Shown here: positions 8,547 through 18,007 of the stretch, in pieces
Numbering within the stretch: the first letter of the stretch is position 1
Layout of the letters: each line of letters opens with the position of its first letter
DNA from: an uncultured Microbulbifer sp.
GTDB taxonomy: Bacteria > Pseudomonadota > Gammaproteobacteria > Pseudomonadales > Cellvibrionaceae
NCBI RefSeq assembly: GCF_947498635.1
Contig: NZ_CANMKV010000021.1
Span: 21,027-85,026, forward strand
DNA length: 64,000 bases
Reading direction: 5' to 3'
Notes under the pieces: model-generated
Database searches by the model: none
What the model saw: only the letters and a program-made list of their open reading frames with translations
What the model was told of the DNA's origin: nothing
Program-made: the position numbers and the translations under genes

Positions 8547-11144
8547 ATGGAAGAGCAGTACACCCCCTCCGCAGTCGAAGCTTCCGCCCAGGAATTCTGG
8601 GAGGCGCAAAAGAGCTTTGAGGTTCAGGAAGATACCGGCAGGGAAAAATTCTACTGCCTATCCATGTTCCCCTACCCCAGCGGCAAACTGCACATGGGCC
8701 ATGTGCGCAACTACACCATTACCGATGTTATTTCCCGCTACCAGCGTATGCAGGGTAAAAATGTTTTGCACCCCATGGGTTGGGATGCCTTTGGTCTTCC
8801 GGCAGAAAACGCCGCGATCCAAAATAAAACCGCGCCGGCCAAATGGACCTACGCCAATATCGAGTATATGAAAGGCCAGCTAAAGGCCCTCGGCTTCGGC
8901 TTCGACTGGTCCCGTGAGCTGGCCACCTGCCAGCCTTCTTATTATCGCTGGGAGCAATGGTTCTTTACCCGACTCTACGAAAAGGGGTTGGTTTATAAGA
9001 AGAACTCCGCCGTGAACTGGTGCCCGCATGACCAGACCGTACTCGCAAACGAGCAGGTTGAAGATGGAGCCTGCTGGCGCTGCGGCACCACTGTGGAGCG
9101 GCGTGAACTGGCCCAGTGGTTTATCAAGATCACCGACTATGCCGAAGAGCTGCTCAACGACTTGGACAAGTTGCCGGAGTGGCCTGAGCAAGTGCGGACC
9201 ATGCAACGCAATTGGATCGGTAAGAGCCGCGGTGTGGAATTGAGCTTCGCACTGCCCACAACCGTCGCGGGCATGGACCACTTCGATGTCTATACCACCC
9301 GCCCGGACACCCTGATGGGGGTCACATACGTATCCCTCGCCGCTGAGCACCCGATTGCGCTGGAATTAGCCCAGGCTAACCCTGAGCTAAAAGACTTTAT
9401 TGCAGAATGTAAAAAGCAATCCTTGTCTGAGGCCGATATGGCCACCATGGATAAAAGAGGCATGGATACCGGCCTTAAGGCCATCCACCCCATCAGCGGT
9501 GAAGAGGTTTCGGTCTGGGTAGCTAATTATGTGTTGATGGATTACGGCTCTGGCGCAGTGATGGCCGTACCCGCCCACGATCAACGTGACTGGGAGTTTG
9601 CTCAGAAATATCAGCTACCTATCACCCAGGTAATAGAGCCTGCGGACGGCCAAGAGATCGACCTGAGCAAAGAGGCCTTTACTGAGAAAGGCAATTTGGT
9701 AAATTCAGGGAGCTTCGATGGCCTGGATTTTGATGGGGCCTTTACCGCAATTTCTGAGGTATTGGTAGCAGCCGGCAAGGGCCAGGTAACGACCAATTAC
9801 CGTCTGCGCGACTGGGGGGTGTCCCGCCAACGTTACTGGGGCGCCCCTATCCCCATGTTCAACCTGGCCGATGGCGGCGAAATCCCAGTGCCCGCTGAGA
9901 AACTGCCGGTTTTACTACCGGAAGATGTGGAGCTGGACGGGGTTCAATCGCCGATAAAAGCCGACCCCGAGTGGCGCAAAGACGAACTCAATGGCACGCC
10001 GGTAGAACGCGAAACCGACACCTTTGACACCTTCATGGAGTCCAGCTGGTACTACGCGCGCTACACCTGTCCTGATTTCGAAGAGGGGATGCTCGACCCA
10101 GATCGCGCCAACTACTGGCTTCCCGTAGACCAGTATGTGGGTGGTATTGAGCACGCTATTTTGCACCTGTTGTACGCACGCTTTTTCCACAAACTGATGC
10201 GTGATGAGGGCCTGGTCAACACCGATGAGCCCTTCAAACAGTTGTTATGCCAGGGCATGGTTTTGGCGGAGTCCTTCTTTCGGGAAGAGAGCGGCCACAA
10301 AACCTGGATCAACCCAGCCGACGTGGATGTGGAGCGGGATGAGAAGGGCAAAGCCATTAAAGCCATTGAGCGCGCGACCGGTGAAGAGGTAACCGCCGGC
10401 GGCGTAGTGAAAATGTCCAAGTCGAAAAACAACGGGATTGACCCCCACGCCGCAGTTAAAGAGTACGGTGCCGATACCGTGCGGCTGTTCACCATGTTTG
10501 CAGCTCCTCCCGAACAGACTCTGGAATGGCACGAAACAGGTGTAGAGGGCGCCAGCCGCTTCCTGCGCAAACTGTGGAAAACCGTTCATAGCCATGTTGC
10601 CGCTGGCTCCTGCGAAGTGGAAATTCATCAGCAGTCACTGAGTGACAAGCAGCAGCAACTGCGTCGCAAGGCCCATGAGACCATCCAGAAAGTCGGAGAC
10701 GATTACGGTCGTCGACAGACTTTCAACACTGCTATCGCCGCAGTAATGGAGCTTCTCAATGAAGTAAATAAACTGGCTGAGCGGGATAGCGAACAGGGTC
10801 TTGCCGTTGAGCGGGAGGCATTACAAGCCGCGGTACTGCTGTTGGCACCGGTTACTCCGCATATCTGCCACCAATTGTGGCGGGTACTGGGTAATTCTGA
10901 CTCCCTAATTGATGCGCCTTGGCCCGCTGTGGATAAGGAAGCCCTGATCCGTTCCACTATTACCCTGGTAGTACAGGTCAACGGTAAAGTCCGTGCCAAG
11001 CTTGAAGCGCCAGCCGATGCTGGCAAAGAGAGCCTGGAAAAACTGGCGCTGGACAATGAAACCGTGCAGAAATTTATCGGCGATACCACAGTACGCAAAG
11101 TGATTGTTGTACCGGGCAAGCTGGTAAACATTGTTGCCAAGTAG
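8547..11144 (+). CDS. leuS: Leucyl-tRNA synthetase
   Basis: This class I aminoacyl-tRNA synthetase charges tRNA-Leu. The HIGH-type motif is HMGH at residues 49-52 and the KMSKS motif lies at about residue 622. The CP1 editing domain is present between them, with [12 protein letters not shown] and the aspartate-containing AVPAHDQRD motif. The zinc-binding CxxC-type segment is seen around [13 protein letters not shown]. The length of 865 residues is typical for the bacterial enzyme. It is followed by lptE and holA, as in E. coli. Confidence 0.99.
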   Translation: MEEQYTPSAVEASAQEFWEAQKSFEVQEDTGREKFYCLSMFPYPSGKLHMGHVRNYTITDVISRYQRMQGKNVLHPMGWDAFGLPAENAAIQNKTAPAKWTYANIEYMKGQLKALGFGFDWSRELATCQPSYYRWEQWFFTRLYEKGLVYKKNSAVNWCPHDQTVLANEQVEDGACWRCGTTVERRELAQWFIKITDYAEELLNDLDKLPEWPEQVRTMQRNWIGKSRGVELSFALPTTVAGMDHFDVYTTRPDTLMGVTYVSLAAEHPIALELAQANPELKDFIAECKKQSLSEADMATMDKRGMDTGLKAIHPISGEEVSVWVANYVLMDYGSGAVMAVPAHDQRDWEFAQKYQLPITQVIEPADGQEIDLSKEAFTEKGNLVNSGSFDGLDFDGAFTAISEVLVAAGKGQVTTNYRLRDWGVSRQRYWGAPIPMFNLADGGEIPVPAEKLPVLLPEDVELDGVQSPIKADPEWRKDELNGTPVERETDTFDTFMESSWYYARYTCPDFEEGMLDPDRANYWLPVDQYVGGIEHAILHLLYARFFHKLMRDEGLVNTDEPFKQLLCQGMVLAESFFREESGHKTWINPADVDVERDEKGKAIKAIERATGEEVTAGGVVKMSKSKNNGIDPHAAVKEYGADTVRLFTMFAAPPEQTLEWHETGVEGASRFLRKLWKTVHSHVAAGSCEVEIHQQSLSDKQQQLRRKAHETIQKVGDDYGRRQTFNTAIAAVMELLNEVNKLAERDSEQGLAVEREALQAAVLLLAPVTPHICHQLWRVLGNSDSLIDAPWPAVDKEALIRSTITLVVQVNGKVRAKLEAPADAGKESLEKLALDNETVQKFIGDTTVRKVIVVPGKLVNIVAK

Positions 11145-11159
11145 GCCCCCGCCCACCTG

Positions 11160-11180
11160 CCGGGAGCACCATGCTCCCGG
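11160..11180. terminator. Hairpin between leuS and lptE
   Basis: A perfect 8-bp stem CCGGGAGC / GCTCCCGG encloses a five-base loop, 15 bases after the leuS stop. There is no T-run, so it may only reduce read-through into lptE-holA or stabilise the leuS 3' end. Confidence 0.45.
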
Positions 11181-11229
11181 CTAGCTTCTGCACAAACCCG
11201 TTTGCCGGTACAAACAAATCAGGTAGTTT

Positions 11230-11754
11230 ATGAAAATAACCACAAGCCGAATCCTCGTCCTACTAGCCACCCTTACTCTGGCCAGTTGTGGCTGGCACCT
11301 GCGCGGAGCACCGAAAAACTTCCCCCCAGGTAGCACTATATATATTTCCAGTGAAAACCCGCGAAGTGACATCGCAGATGAAATCAGCCGGCTCCTGGAA
11401 AACGGCGGAGTCCCCGTTGCCGCGTCTCCCATAGAGGCGGACTATCTGCTGACCATTCATAGGGAAACCGAACGAAAACTCACGGTTGCTGTGGATTCTG
11501 AAGGGCGTGCTTCTGAGTACGAATTAATTACTAGCGCTATTTACAGTGTGCGTACAAGTAGTGGCGAGGTTCTGTTAAATAAGGCCCAGGCTGATGTCTA
11601 CCGATCTCTAGAGTGGGATGTCTCAGAAATTGTCAGTAAGGGCGAAGAGGAGCGACTCCTGCGCGCAGAAATGCGCCGTGAGCTGATCAGCCGGATGATT
11701 GATCGCCTGCGCCGTATCGATGTCAACGCCCCTCTGGAAGATAAAAGCTACTAG
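11230..11754 (+). CDS. lptE: LPS-assembly lipoprotein LptE
   Basis: This outer-membrane lipoprotein forms the plug of the LptD/LptE complex that inserts LPS at the cell surface. The signal peptide ends in the lipobox LASC with the acylated cysteine at residue 20, followed by the family-typical GWHLRG. The length of 174 residues is near the family norm. It is followed by holA after 12 bases, the same order as in E. coli (leuS-lptE-holA). Confidence 0.95.
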   Translation: MKITTSRILVLLATLTLASCGWHLRGAPKNFPPGSTIYISSENPRSDIADEISRLLENGGVPVAASPIEADYLLTIHRETERKLTVAVDSEGRASEYELITSAIYSVRTSSGEVLLNKAQADVYRSLEWDVSEIVSKGEEERLLRAEMRRELISRMIDRLRRIDVNAPLEDKSY

Positions 11755-11766
11755 GCAGTTTGGCTT

Positions 11767-12771
11767 ATGCGTATCAACCCTCAACAACTCTCTCAACAAC
11801 TCAGGAAAGAGCTAGTAACGGCTTATATCGTTTCTGGCGATGAGCCCCTTCTCGTACAGGAGTGCTGCGATCAAATACGTGCAGCGGCACGGAAAAATGG
11901 CTTTGAAGAGCGAGAGATACTGCACGCTGAGCACAATTTCGATTGGGGGTCACTACTTGCCTCTGCCGGAAATATGTCACTCTTTGCAGAAAAAAAACTC
12001 ATTGAAGTGCGCGCGCCGAGTGGTAAGCCAGGAGATAAAGGTAGCAAGGCCTTACAGGAGTTTGCCGCCCTTGCCAGCCAGGATTTGATACTACTGCTCA
12101 TTCTGCCCAAGCTAGACAGATCCCAACTCAACAGCAAGTGGGTCAAAACCCTTGAAGGCCAGGGCGTATTGGTCCAGGTTTGGCCGGTAAGTTCTCAGGA
12201 AATGCCACACTGGATCAGCCAAAGACTTAGCGCGGCAGGGCTGTCCGCCGAAAAGGAAGCCGTGCGTATTCTCGCCGAGCGAGTGGAAGGCAATTTACTT
12301 GCTGCAAGTCAGGAAATTGAGAAGCTAAAATTATTAAACAGCGGCGAAACGATAACCGTTGAGCAGTTAGAGCATAGTGTTACCAGCTCCGCCCGCTATA
12401 GTGTTTTTGACCTCATAGACAGGGCGTTGGCTGGAGAGGCCGAGAAGGCTGTCAAAACTTTGCAGGGCTTGCGTGCCGAAGGAATAGAGCCGCCGGTGGT
12501 GCTTTGGGCCCTGGCCCGGGAGGTTCGATCCCTCCTGGAAATAACGGAAAAACTCGAACAGGGACAGCCATTGGCACGCTTGGTGCGCATCCAGAAACGT
12601 CAACCACTCGTTCAGTCGGCTTTATCCCGCCTCGGGCCCCCAAAGCTGGAAGCACTCTTACTGAAAGCACGAGCTGTTGATTCAGCCATTAAAGGCAACA
12701 CCACCCATCAATCGCCTTGGATCGGCCTCCTAGAGCTCACACTGAATTTATGCGGGCAGCGGTGTGTTTAG
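11767..12771 (+). CDS. holA: DNA polymerase III delta subunit HolA
   Basis: The delta subunit is the wrench of the clamp loader that opens the beta sliding clamp. The N-terminal region begins with MRINPQQLSQQL and carries YIVSGDEPLLVQEC, typical of HolA. The middle has LILPKLDRSQLNSKWVK and the C-terminal domain has the helical collar motif including VLWALAREVRSLL. The length of 334 residues is normal. It shares a transcript with lptE and ends at an intrinsic terminator shared with the convergent csgA gene. Confidence 0.96.
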   Translation: MRINPQQLSQQLRKELVTAYIVSGDEPLLVQECCDQIRAAARKNGFEEREILHAEHNFDWGSLLASAGNMSLFAEKKLIEVRAPSGKPGDKGSKALQEFAALASQDLILLLILPKLDRSQLNSKWVKTLEGQGVLVQVWPVSSQEMPHWISQRLSAAGLSAEKEAVRILAERVEGNLLAASQEIEKLKLLNSGETITVEQLEHSVTSSARYSVFDLIDRALAGEAEKAVKTLQGLRAEGIEPPVVLWALAREVRSLLEITEKLEQGQPLARLVRIQKRQPLVQSALSRLGPPKLEALLLKARAVDSAIKGNTTHQSPWIGLLELTLNLCGQRCV

Positions 12772-12813
12772 CGCACAAATAAATGATGTGGTGAATTTTT
12801 TATCCAATAAAAA

Positions 12814-12841
12814 AGAACCCTCCCCGAATGGAGAGGGCTCT
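12814..12841. terminator. Bidirectional intrinsic terminator between holA and csgA
   Basis: A 9-bp stem (AGAACCCTC / GAGGGCTCT, one mismatch) with a 10-base loop sits between the convergent holA and csgA stops. An A-run precedes it on the plus strand and gives a T-run for minus-strand transcripts, so it should stop csgA transcription best. Confidence 0.75.
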
Positions 12842-12862
12842 CATTAAAGAGGCAAGCGTTTC

Positions 12863-14041
12863 TTAGTTTTGAGAAACTGAAGCCAAATTATTATTGCCAA
12901 CTTGATGAACACTGGCCATGTTAAAGTTGCCAGTCTGAGTAACAAAGGTGGCATTCTCGCTACCGGACTGCCCCAGGTGAGCGCCGTGTTCAAAGCCATC
13001 TTGAGTCATAACTATCAAATTGAATTCACCCAGATCCTGATGAATTTCAGCCAAGTTCAGCTCGCCAGACTGGTCAATATCTACCGTGTTAGCCATACCT
13101 TCGGTATAGCCAAAGGCTGAGTTAGCGCTACCAGACTGATCAATCGTTGCCACGTTCAGATCACCAGACTGAGAAAATTCGGTCCAGTTAAGATCACCAT
13201 TTTGTACCAGGGTCGCAGCGTTACTGCTGCCATACTGATACATATCGCCGATGTTATTGGTTTCATTCTGAGTGACAGTGACAACGTTAGCGTCACCATA
13301 CTGGCCGGCAACACTGGAGTTACCAGTACCCGTCTGGGCAACCGTGACAATATTACTGGCACCAACCTGAGACATATCCAAATAGTTGTAGTCGCCAGTT
13401 TGTACCAGATTTGATGTATTTTCGACGCCTTCCTGATAGACGAAGCCGGCATTTCCATTACCTACCTGACCACCCAGGAAACCATCGGCGGAAGCATACC
13501 AAGTACTGCTCCAGACACTGTTTCCATCACCAGACTGCGTGCTGACAAACTGGTTACCGTCACCGTCCTGGTGTAATGCGGCCATATTATCATTACCCTC
13601 TTGAACAGCATCGAGAGTGTTATCGTTAGCCTCTGAGTACTGATCTAGGTGCATGACATTTTCACTACCAATCTGCGTAGCGAAAGCAGCGTTTCTGGTA
13701 CCATCCCACTGGTGAATGACCCCTTGGTTACCCTCTCCCTGCTGAAAAGTATATGCCTGTGAACCATCCTGATTAAACTGGCTGGTTTCAGAATAGTTAC
13801 GATTACCTACCTGAGTCTGATCAATGTAGTTAGCATCAGCGGTAGACTGATTAGCGGTAGCACGGTTGTCATTACCTTCCTGCCACTGATAGGCAGCATT
13901 ATTAGTGGACTCGGACACCTGATAAATATCAGCACCATTATCGTTTCCAACCTGTAGTTGATCGCCATAGTTACTATCGGCCATAACCTGTCCAGCACCA
14001 ACAAGCATTGCAATCGCGGCAGCAAGTGAAAGCTTTTTCAT
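12863..14041 (-). CDS. csgA: Major curlin subunit, CsgA-like, long form
   Basis: This is a secreted amyloid subunit of curli fibres. A signal peptide (MKKLSLAAAIAMLVGAGQVMA) is followed by about sixteen imperfect curlin repeats of roughly 22-23 residues. Each has the pattern of spaced Gln, Gly and Asn (for example TVTQNETNNIGDMYQYG and ATIDQSGSANSAF) that makes the beta-helical amyloid core. E. coli CsgA has five repeats in 151 residues, whereas this protein has 392 residues. One repeat near the middle is interrupted by a longer insert (STWYASADGFLGG). The ribosome site GAGGGAG precedes the ATG. It lies 55 bases after csgB and ends at the terminator shared with holA. Confidence 0.9.
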   Translation of the reverse strand: MKKLSLAAAIAMLVGAGQVMADSNYGDQLQVGNDNGADIYQVSESTNNAAYQWQEGNDNRATANQSTADANYIDQTQVGNRNYSETSQFNQDGSQAYTFQQGEGNQGVIHQWDGTRNAAFATQIGSENVMHLDQYSEANDNTLDAVQEGNDNMAALHQDGDGNQFVSTQSGDGNSVWSSTWYASADGFLGGQVGNGNAGFVYQEGVENTSNLVQTGDYNYLDMSQVGASNIVTVAQTGTGNSSVAGQYGDANVVTVTQNETNNIGDMYQYGSSNAATLVQNGDLNWTEFSQSGDLNVATIDQSGSANSAFGYTEGMANTVDIDQSGELNLAEIHQDLGEFNLIVMTQDGFEHGAHLGQSGSENATFVTQTGNFNMASVHQVGNNNLASVSQN

Positions 14042-14096
14042 TTATGTTTCTCCCTCAGACTAAGTAAACAAATACAAACAAAAAGAAAACAGCGCG

Positions 14097-14573
14097 TTAG
14101 TGTTGAACTACTTGCACTGCATGGTTGTCACCGAACTGCGCGACAAATCCAAAGAGCCCATCTCCGTTTTGGATGATATTGGCTGAATTTCCATAACCTA
14201 CTTGATTAATCAGGGCGATATTATTCACCCCATTTTGAACGGCAGTAGCCTGGTTATAGGCTCCAGATTGGGAGATTGCGGCATAATTATACTCTCCCCC
14301 CTGCTGGACTAGGGCCTCGTTAGAATACCCATCCTGAACCAAAAAAACCTGGTTGTACTGTCCTGACTGAGAGACTTCGACGAGATTATAATCGCCCGTC
14401 TGTACAACCTCCGCCAGCTGGCCCGTAATGGACTCATTCCTCTTTAGTAAAAGATCTAGCTCTCCTTGCGCTGAAGACAGTTCATCATAATCATCTAGAT
14501 CGCCTGCCCAGGCTGCGGAAGCACAAAAAACAAACAGGAGAAAAAAACAAACACCCGTTTTAATAGTGCCCAC
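14097..14573 (-). CDS. csgB: Minor curlin / nucleator, CsgB-like
   Basis: This curlin-repeat protein probably nucleates CsgA polymerisation at the cell surface. I chose a GTG start at 14573 because it has a strong ribosome site (GAGGGGG six bases upstream) and gives a standard 23-residue signal peptide (MGTIKTGVCFFLLFVFCASAAWA). A longer frame from 14624 would put 17 extra residues before it. A charged linker of ~35 residues precedes about five curlin repeats (VVQTGDYNLVEVSQSG and similar) and an ending that lacks the regular Asn/Gln ladder (VAQFGDNHAVQVVQH). Degenerate final repeats are usual for CsgB, which anchors to the cell. It is followed by csgA. Confidence 0.85.
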   Translation of the reverse strand: MGTIKTGVCFFLLFVFCASAAWAGDLDDYDELSSAQGELDLLLKRNESITGQLAEVVQTGDYNLVEVSQSGQYNQVFLVQDGYSNEALVQQGGEYNYAAISQSGAYNQATAVQNGVNNIALINQVGYGNSANIIQNGDGLFGFVAQFGDNHAVQVVQH

Positions 14574-14900
14574 CCAAAACCCCCTCAAAAAAATTAAACA
14601 AAGATACCGTTTACCGATGGACACTATAGAAACATATGAGAAAGGATTAAATCAGAAGAAAGAGTATATTTTTCAGAAAGAAATGGGGAATAATTAAGAC
14701 TTTTGTATGAGGGGGAAATATAGCTTGCTTATCTCGAATAAAAACAGCCCCAAATAAACAAGCAACGTAAATTACATGATATTTCACCACAGCACAACAG
14801 AAATACAAGACCACTTATACCACTGAAGAAAACAACACAGGAGGTGATTATACGTCACAAAAAGAACACACCCAGAAAACAAACAAAACTGCATCAATAA
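14574..14900. other. Intergenic region csgG-csgB with probable csgBA promoter
   Basis: This AT-rich 327-base gap is the only large break inside the curli locus. No open frame of note is seen. By position it probably carries a separate promoter for csgB-csgA. I could not identify a confident CsgD box or -10/-35 pair by eye. Confidence 0.45.
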
Positions 14901-15749
14901 TCAAAGAATTTTTACAGTAGCATCCGAATATTCGCTCAATACAGAAGCCGGGAATTCATTAACATCCTGCAAAGCCCAGAGATTGTTAGTGACACCATTG
15001 GCAATAAGATGTATCACTGCCGACTCAATAGCAGAAAGCACACAAAGTTGTGCCGGATCATTTGTCGTCATCCCGGCCTCAATTTCCAGCAACCGCTTAT
15101 ACTCCACAAAAGTATAAACATCACCCTGAACCTGGCGTGAAAGGATTTTTTTACTGGTGAGCACACTATTTAAAACGCGACCTGTGCGAACATCTACAGC
15201 ACGTAAATTTACAGTCACCTCATCAACACGATACTGCTCAGAAAGGCCGATACCGAAATATCGAGCTCCGGCTCCACCAGTTTTTATGTTTGTATCATAA
15301 GCAATTATGCCTCCCTCCAACATAACATTGGCAGACATCAAGGAGGGCAGTTCAAATGGAAGAGGCGATTCCTGCTCTTTATTGGATGCCCTTATTATTT
15401 TTCTTTCGGTAAGTAAATTCTGTAATCCCTCCCTCTCCAAGGTGACAAACCACCCTGACTCGTTCAAGACCTGAACAAGCATAGAGGCTGCCCCTTGTGT
15501 AACAGCGGTTGAGAAAGAGCTTGAAGGAGCAGGTCTATACTGTCCAGTTTGATCACTGAAGCCATAAACGGCCACTACAATTTTCCCTCTCGGGGATGGC
15601 AAATTCAAAAGGTCGGCGTAGGTACTCATCCTATCTGTCAGAGTCGCCTTCTGCTCCCCTGGACCAAACAAAGCCTCCCCCGCACTCTGAAAAAAACTAC
15701 AACCACCAAAAAATAAAACTGAAAATATGAATATTATTCTAACCACCAT
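14901..15749 (-). CDS. csgG: Curli secretion channel CsgG
   Basis: This outer-membrane lipoprotein forms the nonameric pore that exports curlin subunits. I chose the ATG at 15749: it is preceded by AGAGGTGG five bases upstream and gives a short signal peptide with lipobox FGGC, placing the acylated cysteine at residue 17. The frame could open 12 codons earlier with a TTG. Family motifs include KIVVAVYGFSDQTGQY, the amphipathic stretch ASMLVQVLNESGWFVTLERE, and VNLRAVDVRTGRVLNSV. The length of 282 residues fits CsgG (277 in E. coli). It follows csgF in the csgDEFG part of the locus. Confidence 0.95.
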   Translation of the reverse strand: MVVRIIFIFSVLFFGGCSFFQSAGEALFGPGEQKATLTDRMSTYADLLNLPSPRGKIVVAVYGFSDQTGQYRPAPSSSFSTAVTQGAASMLVQVLNESGWFVTLEREGLQNLLTERKIIRASNKEQESPLPFELPSLMSANVMLEGGIIAYDTNIKTGGAGARYFGIGLSEQYRVDEVTVNLRAVDVRTGRVLNSVLTSKKILSRQVQGDVYTFVEYKRLLEIEAGMTTNDPAQLCVLSAIESAVIHLIANGVTNNLWALQDVNEFPASVLSEYSDATVKIL

Positions 15750-15790
15750 CACCGCCACCTCTAAAAAACACCATCCGCTGGCCAATTAAA

Positions 15791-16192
15791 TCAGTTGCCC
15801 GGATTAAGACCAACAACCACAATCTCGGAAAGTTCCCCTGTAACAGCATCTGTAATAGTTATGGTTAATGTACCATCCACATCAAGAATATTGACAATGA
15901 AGTCATCCGTTACCAAGGTTCCATCATTTCCATTGCCAACATCTGTAAGCAGCTGGGATAACAATCTGGATTCCAGGGTATCCGTAAACCGATCAAGCGA
16001 GGACGAATCAGAGTAAGGAGACTTGCCAGCCTTAGGGTCCTTTTTACCATTTTGGGCACTGGCATTATTTAGCAAATAATTACCATTCAGAGGGTTGCCC
16101 CCGAAAGACGGATTTACTGGAGTATAAATAAGCTCTGTAGCAAAAGCGGTGCAAGATAGCGCAAAAATAATTAATAAATTTACATACTTCAC
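15791..16192 (-). CDS. csgF: Curli assembly factor CsgF
   Basis: CsgF sits at the outer face of the CsgG pore and couples export to nucleation. A signal peptide (MKYVNLLIIFALSCTAFA) is followed by the diagnostic N-terminal segment ELIYTPVNPSFGGNPLNG, which binds inside the CsgG channel. The rest is the acidic C-terminal domain. The length of 133 residues is normal (138 in E. coli). The start is a GTG that overlaps the csgE stop by one base (TAGTG), showing translational coupling. Confidence 0.95.
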   Translation of the reverse strand: MKYVNLLIIFALSCTAFATELIYTPVNPSFGGNPLNGNYLLNNASAQNGKKDPKAGKSPYSDSSSLDRFTDTLESRLLSQLLTDVGNGNDGTLVTDDFIVNILDVDGTLTITITDAVTGELSEIVVVGLNPGN

Positions 16193-16626
16193 TAGATTTC
16201 CTCCCCAGCCAAATCTAAATTCTGTGAAAACAATTCCTGTATCCTTTGCTGTCGTACATTATTGTTTATTTGAGAAGCTGCCTGCTCGACTACTTGCCCA
16301 AATCGCCTGCGCCCAGGATAAATAACAGTCCTGAACATCTGTTTATTTTCATAAGTCACCCACACAACACTACCCCAGCGTGCCGAAGGTCTTTCATGAA
16401 CAGTAAGGTTATAATCGAAATCTGTCAGATTTGAGGAGATGTACAGAGAGAGTGCGCGCGCAAATTCCTGACCTATACCACTCACCGTATTATCAATGAT
16501 CAACCCTGTAAGAATTGAATCTTCACCATCACCAGAATCCAGGGTCTGAGAAACCGTGAAAGAAGACATGAAACATAGAGAAAGTACAAGGCACCTCCCC
16601 CAAAGAGAAAAATATTTTGATTTCAT
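16192..16626 (-). CDS. csgE: Curli specificity factor CsgE
   Basis: CsgE is the periplasmic cap of the CsgG channel and delivers CsgA to it. A signal peptide of about 27 residues is followed by a CsgE domain with GLIIDNTVSGIGQEFARAL, an Asn-rich turn and VVWVTYENKQMFRTVIYPGR. The length of 144 residues is typical (129 in E. coli). The ATG lies one base after the csgD stop, and its own stop overlaps the csgF start, so csgD-E-F form one translationally coupled transcript. Confidence 0.94.
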   Translation of the reverse strand: MKSKYFSLWGRCLVLSLCFMSSFTVSQTLDSGDGEDSILTGLIIDNTVSGIGQEFARALSLYISSNLTDFDYNLTVHERPSARWGSVVWVTYENKQMFRTVIYPGRRRFGQVVEQAASQINNNVRQQRIQELFSQNLDLAGEEI

Positions 16627-16627
16627 C

Positions 16628-17311
16628 TTACAAATTCTGACTCGCCCAACTACTTGCTTCCAAGCGATTTTTACAGCCTATCTTTCTATAAATTTTATAT
16701 AGATGACTTTTCACCGTGTGTTCACTGACGCAGAGTACACTAGCAATATCTGCATTAGTCCGACACTCACAGATAAGTTCTAATATCTGCCGCTCCCTCT
16801 GTGTGAGGCTTGCGGTTGTATCCATCCATCTTTTGGGGCGTCTGTGCTGCCGAAGAAAATTATGCAAAACATCTCTAGGAAACCAATATTCCCCACAAAA
16901 TATCCTGCCTAATCTCTCCATAATCACTTTCGCATCACTCTTCGAGGGCATCAGCCCTAGCACCTTTTCCCAATGCAATACAAAATCAAATTCACTTGTA
17001 TCGTCTACGTTTAGTAAAATGACACTGGGAGCATCAATTGCAGCATGAATATCCCGTAAAAGTTGATCAAGTTCTAACTTAGAGAGATCTGCGCAATCGA
17101 GTAAAAGATAATCAGCAACCAAATCCTCAAAAGAAACTGAGGGAAGGCGCTGAACAATAGAGCACTTGGTTTGAAATTCCGTTTCAATATGACCTGCAAA
17201 AATCGAAGTTTGCAAGTTGATTGAGGATGTTAAGAAAGCTACAGAAGGCCCCTTAAGAGTACTATCTGCCGCAACAATTTTTAAGCGTGCATAGTCCTTA
17301 TGCAAATTCAT
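16628..17311 (-). CDS. csgD: LuxR-type regulator, CsgD-like
   Basis: This is the probable master activator of the curli genes. The N-terminal ~140 residues resemble a degenerate receiver domain, and the C-terminal LuxR/FixJ helix-turn-helix begins at LTQRERQILELICE and ends with VSEHTVKSHLYKIYRKIG. The length of 227 residues is close to E. coli CsgD (216). The ATG is preceded by GGGGGAACCCAG. It is the first gene of the minus-strand curli locus and has a ~0.7 kb AT-rich upstream region, as often seen for csgD, whose promoter integrates many signals. Confidence 0.9.
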   Translation of the reverse strand: MNLHKDYARLKIVAADSTLKGPSVAFLTSSINLQTSIFAGHIETEFQTKCSIVQRLPSVSFEDLVADYLLLDCADLSKLELDQLLRDIHAAIDAPSVILLNVDDTSEFDFVLHWEKVLGLMPSKSDAKVIMERLGRIFCGEYWFPRDVLHNFLRQHRRPKRWMDTTASLTQRERQILELICECRTNADIASVLCVSEHTVKSHLYKIYRKIGCKNRLEASSWASQNL

Positions 17312-18007
17312 CTGGGTTCCCCCAACATACGATCCTTTTTGATTCTACCTGATGACGGCTTCTTACTTTTTTATTCTTTTCATCCTGCGGTATCGTTGCT
17401 GAGAACTAAATCTATTCGATCAACCCTCATACTGCAACAGGTAGTGATACAGATACCAAAAATTCAATCTTAAGTGTGCCAGTAATCCTTGCAAATGTTA
17501 CTTTCTCATACAAAGGTATCGCTTTTAACTTGACCTGGAACAATTGTTAGCATCCTTTCGTATAGATTTCAAAGTAACGCAAAATCACCTAGAACAACAA
17601 TAAATTCGCACTAGTCCGCAAACTTAATTGATATATATCGAGTAAAACCGTATGTTAACTCAGCTCAAATAACGCACACCGACCGAGTAAACACCACCAT
17701 CTGTCAATTTAAAAAGATTCGGAAAGCAATTTAGTCGAGTCCTCTCAAATAAAGAAATTAATAGCGCTCGGAAAAGCAATATCGCTTTGATTAAAAACTT
17801 ATTCACCTATGATTTTCTAGTACAGCGTAAGTCCAATCGAACTTACCCATGAAATATCAACATGCCCAAATAGTAATCAGGCGCTTGCTGATTTATGCTT
17901 CCATACTGGTACTCTCTAATCATTTATCACAGCCTCAACTTGAGAATACAGTACAAGATAGGCTTTCTAATAAGCAAAAATTCGCCTTAGCCGCAAAGGT
18001 TCAAGTC
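17312..18007. other. Large AT-rich intergenic region upstream of csgD and the AidB-like gene
   Basis: About 700 bases separate the divergent csgD and acyl-CoA dehydrogenase genes. I see no convincing gene. The long, AT-rich stretch is where csgD control sites would be expected. The last 159 bases are an open extension of the dehydrogenase frame that does not resemble the family. Confidence 0.5.

Noticed and set aside
8880..11140. Long minus-strand open frames inside leuS
   Set aside because: They are antisense shadows of a strongly conserved gene with no ribosome sites or protein families of their own.
12863..14041. Regular repeats that could suggest a CRISPR array or tandem DNA repeat
   Set aside because: The periodicity is in the protein (curlin repeats of 22-23 residues), the DNA units are not identical, and an unbroken frame with signal peptide runs through them.
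17849..18007. Membrane-anchored N-terminal extension of the AidB-like protein
   Set aside because: The extra 53 residues have no counterpart in AidB-type proteins, and a good start with a ribosome site follows at 18008.
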